Assembly (NCBI GenBank): GCA_033085395.1
Contig: JANQBS010000565.1
Location: 1 to 13,792 of the forward strand
Source of the DNA: Xanthoparmelia taractica
Lineage: Eukaryota; Ascomycota; Lecanoromycetes; Lecanorales; Parmeliaceae
Length of the DNA stretch: 13,792 nt
Direction: 5' to 3'
Shown: positions 9,150-13,792 of the stretch, piece after piece
Layout: every line of letters begins with the position of its first letter
Numbering within the stretch: the stretch's first letter is position 1
The notes under the pieces: generated by a model
The model's database searches: none
What the model was told of the DNA's origin: nothing
Seen by the model: the letters and a program-made list of their open reading frames with translations, nothing else
Program-made: the position numbers and the translations under genes

Positions 9150-11206
9150 TTAAATATAATTAATAATTAATAATAATCGATTACGACGACGTGACGAAGA
9201 TAAGAAATACTCTCTCTCGTAGTTATCTAAAATATCTTTAACGTTATAAAGTAAATTCTTATTATATTATAAATTATACTTCGGTTCTTAATCTTTTTAT
9301 CTTATTAGATACTTAAGAATTTTCTATTCTTAATTATAATATCGTTATCGCTTATTTATAAGCTTTTTAAAATTATAATCATTTTAATTCTTATTAAACT
9401 CGAAGATTATCGAAAATTAACTTAATTTTAAATCTTAACGATAACAATCCTTTTCTTTAAGAATTCATTTAAGTTATATAATTAAAATAATTAAATAAAT
9501 CTTTTAATACGCTAATATCTTTAGCTTATATATAAGATTATTAATTCTTTTTATAATTTTAAATAATCTCGCGCGCTAATTAATAAACTTATAATTTTTT
9601 ATTCTTAATATTATATATTTGTAATATAATTTTTAAAAGATTATATTATTAATTTTTAAAGAGATTAGACGATAATAAGAATCGTAAATAATTATTATTT
9701 TTATATTAGTCTAAGTGATTATATTCTTAATCTTTTTAATATTAATTATTCGCTTATTAAGAAAATCGTTATTAATCTCAATCAACGATAAAGATAAAAA
9801 ATTATCTCGAAGACGATAATTATAAATAATCTTATTTAAACTTAATTTATTAAAGACGTTAAATAAATTATTAAGAATATCTCTAAGACGAGATAGATAC
9901 TTAATTTAATTTATTTTCAAGTTACTTATTAATTAATATCGTAAGATAATCTCGATAATCTAATTTATTCTTTTCGATTAATTATCGATTTAAAAATAAT
10001 AAATAAAGCTTATTAAAAACGTTATATTAAGTTTTTAAAATATCGTCTTTTAGAAAGCTAATATAAACTTTTTATCTTTATCTAAGATAAAAGCGACTAA
10101 TAATTCTTAATTAATAGTCGTATTTAAGAATATATTAACTTAATTTTTTATTAAGTATATATATTTATCGAGAATTAACGTAATCTTTTTTCGCAAACTT
10201 ATATATTACTAATATAATATAGTTTATATTATTATTAGTATTTAATAATACGAGAATAAAGTTCGTAGCTATTATATAATATAAGATTAATAATCTCACG
10301 ATAGGGTTAAAAGACTTATAAGTGAAGTATCTCTTCATTTATTTTAGATTACATTTGTAATAATAATATATATATTAATATAATCGGCGACTAAGTTCAC
10401 GAAAGAAATAATTATTAGTTATAACTTTATAAACTCTATTAAATTTAGTGTAAGCGTTAATATTATAAGCTTAATAAAATATTTTCTTCTCGAAGATCTT
10501 AATAAAATATAATCTAACTCTATTAATAAAGTTAATAAAGTAAATAAATTTATTCTCAAGATAAAATTAAATTTCGAGAATTAATAACTTATTATTTAAT
10601 ATTTATAAAATCTTTACTTATTTCTTATTCTTAATATAGAATATTTAAATTCTAATTTTAAAGTCGCTAAATTTTTTCACTAAAAATCTATTAAAAGTAA
10701 ATATATTAAGCGTTCTCTCTTTAAATATCGATATTTTTTTCTTAATTATCAATTTAGATATTAATCTAGAAAGAGTATTTAATATAATATATTATTTACT
10801 AGATCTATAACGAATATTTAATCTAAATTTTAAAAGATATTGCGACGCTCTAATTAGACGTAAGTTAAGCTTATTATTCAATAAGAAGAAAAAATTAATT
10901 TGCTTAATAATACTTATTATTATTAAATAATCTATATATATAATCGTAATTAGAGACGAATTATTAATAAGATATTTAATTTTATAAATTATTTAAATTA
11001 GATCGACGACTTCTAGCTCTATAGATTAATATCTAAATTTGATATTATTAAGTAATTTAAATTAATATAGAATCGATATAATATTCGATTTAAGAAACTT
11101 ATTAATTTTCGAATTATTCTTAACGTAATAAATATAAATATCGAAATCTCTCTCTTTTAATATATCGAGATCGACGTATATACGTTATTGCGAATTAAAA
11201 TATATT
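9150..11206 (-). pseudogene. Right Ty3/Gypsy (chromodomain type) pol pseudogene: RNase H, integrase, chromodomain
   Basis: The minus strand encodes the C-terminal half of a Gypsy polyprotein. RNase H starts at the Copia junction with IYVDLDILKERDFDIYIYY (about 11130-11190). YIDYLIIISIIKQ follows (the decayed YTDH site), then LRLIRASQYLLKFRLNIRY and a DALSR-like NTLSRL (about 10750-10870). Integrase shows a zinc-binding region, AYNINAYTKF (10441-10470) and YYYKCN (10349-10369), where one His and the first Cys have mutated to Tyr, then ATNFILVL (about 10252-10269, family TDFILALP) and NVFNKLSLNKIIYNYRLR (about 9800-9860). A GPF/Y-like module reads RARLFKIIKRI (about 9540-9575). A chromodomain follows at 9196-9380. 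The frame ends with TAA at 9150-9152. RT is missing because Copia inserted at 11206. One or more indels shift the frame near 10190 and 9950. Confidence 0.9.
9196..9380 (-). pseudogene. Chromodomain of the right Gypsy element
   Basis: Within the C-terminal part of the integrase frame, the minus strand reads KILKYLIR-stop-KD-stop-EPKYNL-stop-Y followed by NVKDILDNYERE. Taking the TAA/TAG codons as Trp, this is the YLIRWKxW-EPxYxxW core of a chromodomain, followed by the C-terminal helix (family NAxDLVxxYE). Chromodomains at this position direct integration of chromovirus Gypsy elements to heterochromatin by binding methylated histone H3, which suits a RIP-rich AT block. The loss of several aromatic-cage Trp codons makes this copy non-functional. 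Confidence 0.82.
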
Positions 11207-11515
11207 TGTTACGAAAACGCTTGGCAATGAAACTTGTAATTAGACATTGACACTCAGCTTAGTTTAATACATTATCTTCACACACATCTACAATATATCG
11301 CCGATTTAATATTATTATTACGTTATCGATCTTATTTAAATCGCTAATTTAATGATATTAATTATTATTTAATATCAAAATATAAGGTAGAACACTTAGT
11401 TGTATTATTCTAAGTATGCTATAAAGGTAAGTGCGATCTATCTAAGTGAGGTCACGTGACTTAACGTTTACCAAGCCTTGGCATATCACGTAAGCACGCG
11501 AGTTAACTTTTAACA
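11207..11515 (-). repeat. 3' LTR of a Ty1/Copia element (309 bp)
   Basis: On the minus strand the repeat starts TGTTAAAAGTT (at 11515) and ends CGTAACA (at 11207), so the ends form the short inverted repeat TGTTA...TAACA usual for LTRs. It sits directly after a polypurine tract. Matching fragments in the opposite orientation lie at 6321-6495 and 7611-7755. RIP damage is patchy: 11211-11300 keeps many CpA/TpG sites while 11300-11370 has almost none. The five bases outside the 3' end are ATATT (11202-11206). The same five bases should flank the missing 5' LTR beyond the window. Confidence 0.92.
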
Positions 11516-11524
11516 CTCCCCTTC
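11516..11524 (-). other. Polypurine tract of the Copia element
   Basis: The minus-strand sequence GAAGGGGAG lies immediately before the LTR start TGTTA. A purine run at this position primes plus-strand DNA synthesis during reverse transcription of LTR elements, and it fixes the LTR boundary at 11515. Confidence 0.85.
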
Positions 11525-11992
11525 GCACGCTATCGATCCTCTATTTAAAATACGAGATTCGAAGACTATAGCTCGAACGCCGAATAGCTATCGTGAAGCT
11601 AATATATTTATTATGAGAAGCGAATGTAGGATAGTAGCAGTGAAAAGAACATGTGCTCATATCCGTTTTATGACTCTATACAAATTTTTCACTTTTTATC
11701 AAATAATAATTTTTAAAAATAAAAATTTCTCGTTTAATTAATGCATATTAGATTTTTATCGAATTAAGGCCGAAGGATATATATGAAGGTGATAAGTGAT
11801 CTAATTAAAATATAAGTCTTCGACGTATATGCGATCGGCTATAAGGCCCCGTGAGGGTCGTTTAGAATATTGATACTTGATAGCAATAACTAATTATAAT
11901 ATATGTTAGGGCGCTATATCTTATGGTGTAGGTATATAAGATAATAGTAAGGCGTTAGTGCTTCTTTAATAGAAGCTCTTCTATAAATAAGA
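11525..11992 (-). other. Copia 3' untranslated region, only lightly RIP-mutated
   Basis: This stretch lies between the end of the Copia pol frame and the polypurine tract. It shows no open frame of interest. Unlike most of the window it keeps many CpA and TpG sites (for example AGCAGTGAAAAGAACATGTG at about 11636-11655). It contains a small hairpin, GGCCC-CGTGA-GGGTC (11845-11859). Confidence 0.65.
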
Positions 11993-13717
11993 TCACGACC
12001 GACGTTTTAGCTCGATTAAAGATCGAAATAACTTAAATATGTTCTTACAAAGGCTCTTAATAAGTCTATTAGCTATTTATTTATTAGTTAATATATACTT
12101 AAGAATAATAATACCGGCGATAACTTGTTCTCGCACGTAGTAATATTAAATATCAGTATACTTAATGCGAGTATAGAATTAAGAATTCTTAATTAGTGTT
12201 ATAACACCTTAATTATCGCAGTAGATAATAATCGCTTAAGCGTATTTAATACTAGAATTAAGTTAATTTAGAAGTTCTCGTAATTAGACTATCTTCGTTG
12301 TAATCTAAGTTTAATCGATATATTTAACTTTATAAATCGAAAGAGCGATCGTAGATTAACGCTTCGAAGATTAACTAATAACTATATTATCTATATTAAA
12401 GACGTATTTTGAAATAAAACGTCGAGTATTCTAGTCTCTCGCTTAGTCCGCGTCTATATAGCTAATAAGCAACTTTAGGTCTTCTCTAAATATAAGCTAT
12501 TAGTTCTTAATACTATTAAGATATCAAAAGATTCGTTTAATAGCCTTTTAATAAGATACGTTAAGATTTAAATTATATCGAGAGATTACTAAGACGGCGT
12601 ATATAATATCGAGTCGAGTATTTAATATAGCGTATATAAGAGATTCAATAGCGGACTAATAGATAAGCCGATTATTTTCGATAATCACGAAGTTATTATT
12701 AGCGATATAAATTTTATCGCTAATTATAGACGTGAGGGCTAACGCTAAACTTAATATATTATGCTTCTCTAGGAATTTCTTAATATAATTCTTTTATCTA
12801 AGGCGAAGAATATAATTAACGGGATCTTTAGTAACTAATATATCGAGATAATAGATATACGAACCTAAATTAATTATCTTAAACTTCTTATTAAGCTTAT
12901 TTTTAACGACTTAAATATTCTTTTTATTAAGATTAGCGAGGAGAATATCGTTTATATAGATAGCGATAATAGTAATATTGTTAATAAATATTAAAAGATT
13001 AATAGTGATAGACTTGAAACTTAATTTCTTCAAGTAGATAATTAGAGTATTATATTAAACTCTGGGCGACTGCTTTAAATTATAGAGTGTCTTAATAAGC
13101 TTATATATCTTATATTCTTAATCTTTAGTTATAAATTTAATAAGCTAAGATATATAGATAATCTTCTAAACTTTATCGTATAAGAATACGATTTTTACGT
13201 TTATTTGCTCGAGTTCTTAATTTAGAGCGATAGTTAATGCGAAGATAAATTTATAGCTTATAGATTTAATTACTAAGGTAAAGATTTCGTTAAAGTCGAT
13301 TTCTTCTCGTTATTCGAAACCTTAAATAATTTAGCGCGCTTTATATCAAATAACCTTCTCGATAGATTCACGCTTAAATTTATATATTTAGCGATCGCTT
13401 AAGTTATATACGTTAGCGAGGAGATTTATTAAGATCTAGATCTTATTAACTCGATAAGATTTAACTTCGTCGCCTATAATAAGCCCTTAGTTTATCTTTA
13501 TATACGAGTTTATTATAATCTTCTTATATATGCGAGATTCGTAGAATTCTAAGAAATTGACTTTAGTTAATAGCGCGAGAGAATCTAATAAAATATTCTT
13601 ATTTGCTCTCTAAATATCGAACGATATAATAATTATTATCGAATCTATTCTACTTATTAAGCGAGTTATTAATCGAAAGATTGATGCTAATTACGTCGAA
13701 AATAGAGGCGTAGAGGC
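11993..13717 (-). pseudogene. Ty1/Copia pol pseudogene: reverse transcriptase and RNase H
   Basis: The minus-strand frame is an unmistakable Ty1/Copia polymerase with RIP stops. From the N-terminal side: ESRIYKKII (about 13525-13543, the family's xPxxYKEAM), IYKFKRESIEK (about 13360-13385), YKAR followed by GFE (about 13325-13345), REEIDFNEIFT, IYKLIKTLYNLKQSPR (13061-13110, family LYGLKQSPR), and the catalytic box IYINDILLANL (about 12935-12965, YVDD changed to YIND). Then come IINLGSYIYYLDI (LGxxxxFLGI), SAIESLIYAI followed by TRLDI (YRSxxGSLMYxxxxTRPDI), and RNase H motifs SYIDAD (12446-12463) and YCDN (about 12206-12223). KYTDI and REQVIAGIIILKYILTNK mark the C-terminus. A TGA at 11993-11995 ends the frame. 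A one-base shift separates RT from RNase H near 12475. Integrase is absent because the frame is cut at 13717. Confidence 0.95.
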
Positions 13718-13792
13718 TACGGGTCGGAAAGGTGTGGTATCTGTTGAACATAGTCGTTTTCAACTTTTTTTCAACTTTTTTTAAAAAATTAT
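13718..13792. repeat. Right terminal copy of the 75-bp perfect inverted repeat
   Basis: This is the exact reverse complement of 1-75, beginning TACGGGTCGG at the inner edge and ending AAAAAATTAT at the window edge. It interrupts the Copia frame between the integrase and RT regions, so it is an insertion into that element, not part of it. It shows no RIP damage, while the adjoining Copia sequence does. The most likely reading is the terminal sequence of a TA-targeting DNA transposon or MITE lying outside the window. Confidence 0.93.

Larger units (their letters stand above)
11207..13717 (-). mobile_element. Ty1/Copia element, 3' half, inserted in the right Gypsy and cut by the terminal repeat
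   Basis: In minus orientation the window shows RT, RNase H, 3' UTR, polypurine tract and 3' LTR in the order of a Ty1/Copia element, with integrase, gag and the 5' LTR absent. The RNase H frame of a Gypsy element stops exactly at the LTR edge (11206), so Copia inserted into Gypsy coding sequence. On the other side the Copia frame is interrupted at 13717 by the 75-bp terminal repeat, probably the end of a DNA transposon. The missing 5' half should lie beyond that transposon. Confidence 0.88.

Noticed and set aside
11845..11859. Hairpin GGCCC/GGGTC as a transcription terminator or tRNA arm
   Set aside because: It is a short stem with a G-T wobble inside a Copia 3' UTR, with no U tract and no tRNA consensus around it.
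1..13792. A fungal linear mitochondrial plasmid or viral genome with terminal inverted repeats
   Set aside because: The ends fit, but the interior holds RIP-mutated Copia and Gypsy relics and no DNA or RNA polymerase frame, so it is nuclear repeat DNA.
1..13792. A Starship-type giant mobile element
   Set aside because: There is no tyrosine-recombinase captain frame and no intact cargo gene, and the long perfect terminal inverted repeat is not typical of Starships.

Overview
Organism and character. The window looks like repeat-rich heterochromatin of a filamentous ascomycete that performs repeat-induced point mutation (RIP). Base composition is very A+T rich (about three quarters by eye). CpA and TpG are almost absent over long stretches (none in 1861-2100) while CpG survives, and every long reading frame belongs to a retrotransposon broken by TAA/TAG at old Gln and Trp codons. 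I see no intact protein gene, tRNA, rRNA, CRISPR array or telomeric repeat. The species cannot be named from this sequence.

Layout. Bases 1-75 and 13718-13792 are a perfect 75-bp inverted repeat, not RIP-mutated, whose inner edge on both sides is a TA dinucleotide. They look like the ends of a TA-targeting DNA transposon that continues outside the window. From about 300 to 6300 lies a decayed Ty3/Gypsy element on the minus strand: a gag-protease-like region at 3378-4515, then RT and RNase H at 1640-3212. It is split by a 160-bp solo-LTR-like insertion (3213-3372) with a 5-bp target duplication. At 6321-7755 two LTR fragments of a Ty1/Copia family flank about 1.1 kb of decayed DNA. A second 163-bp solo-LTR-like copy sits at 7919-8081, also with a perfect 5-bp duplication. 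From 9150 to 11206 a second Ty3/Gypsy element, a chromodomain type, is readable on the minus strand as RNase H, integrase and chromodomain. Its RNase H is cut at 11206/11207 by a Ty1/Copia element whose 3' LTR (11207-11515), polypurine tract, 3' UTR and RT-RNase H frame fill the window up to 13717, where the right 75-bp repeat interrupts the Copia frame.

How it fits together. This is a nest of transposons, not an operon or functional system. Inferred order: Gypsy elements first; then the Copia insertion into the right Gypsy; then RIP of the long repeats. The short LTR-like insertions and the TA-flanked terminal element carry almost no RIP damage, so they are either too short to be recognised or arrived later. 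Comparing the two Copia LTR copies shows RIP-type changes directly, and in patches of opposite direction. I found no previously undescribed functional system. The points worth a second look are the terminal repeat, the small unmutated LTR-like family, the nested insertion junction and the mosaic RIP.
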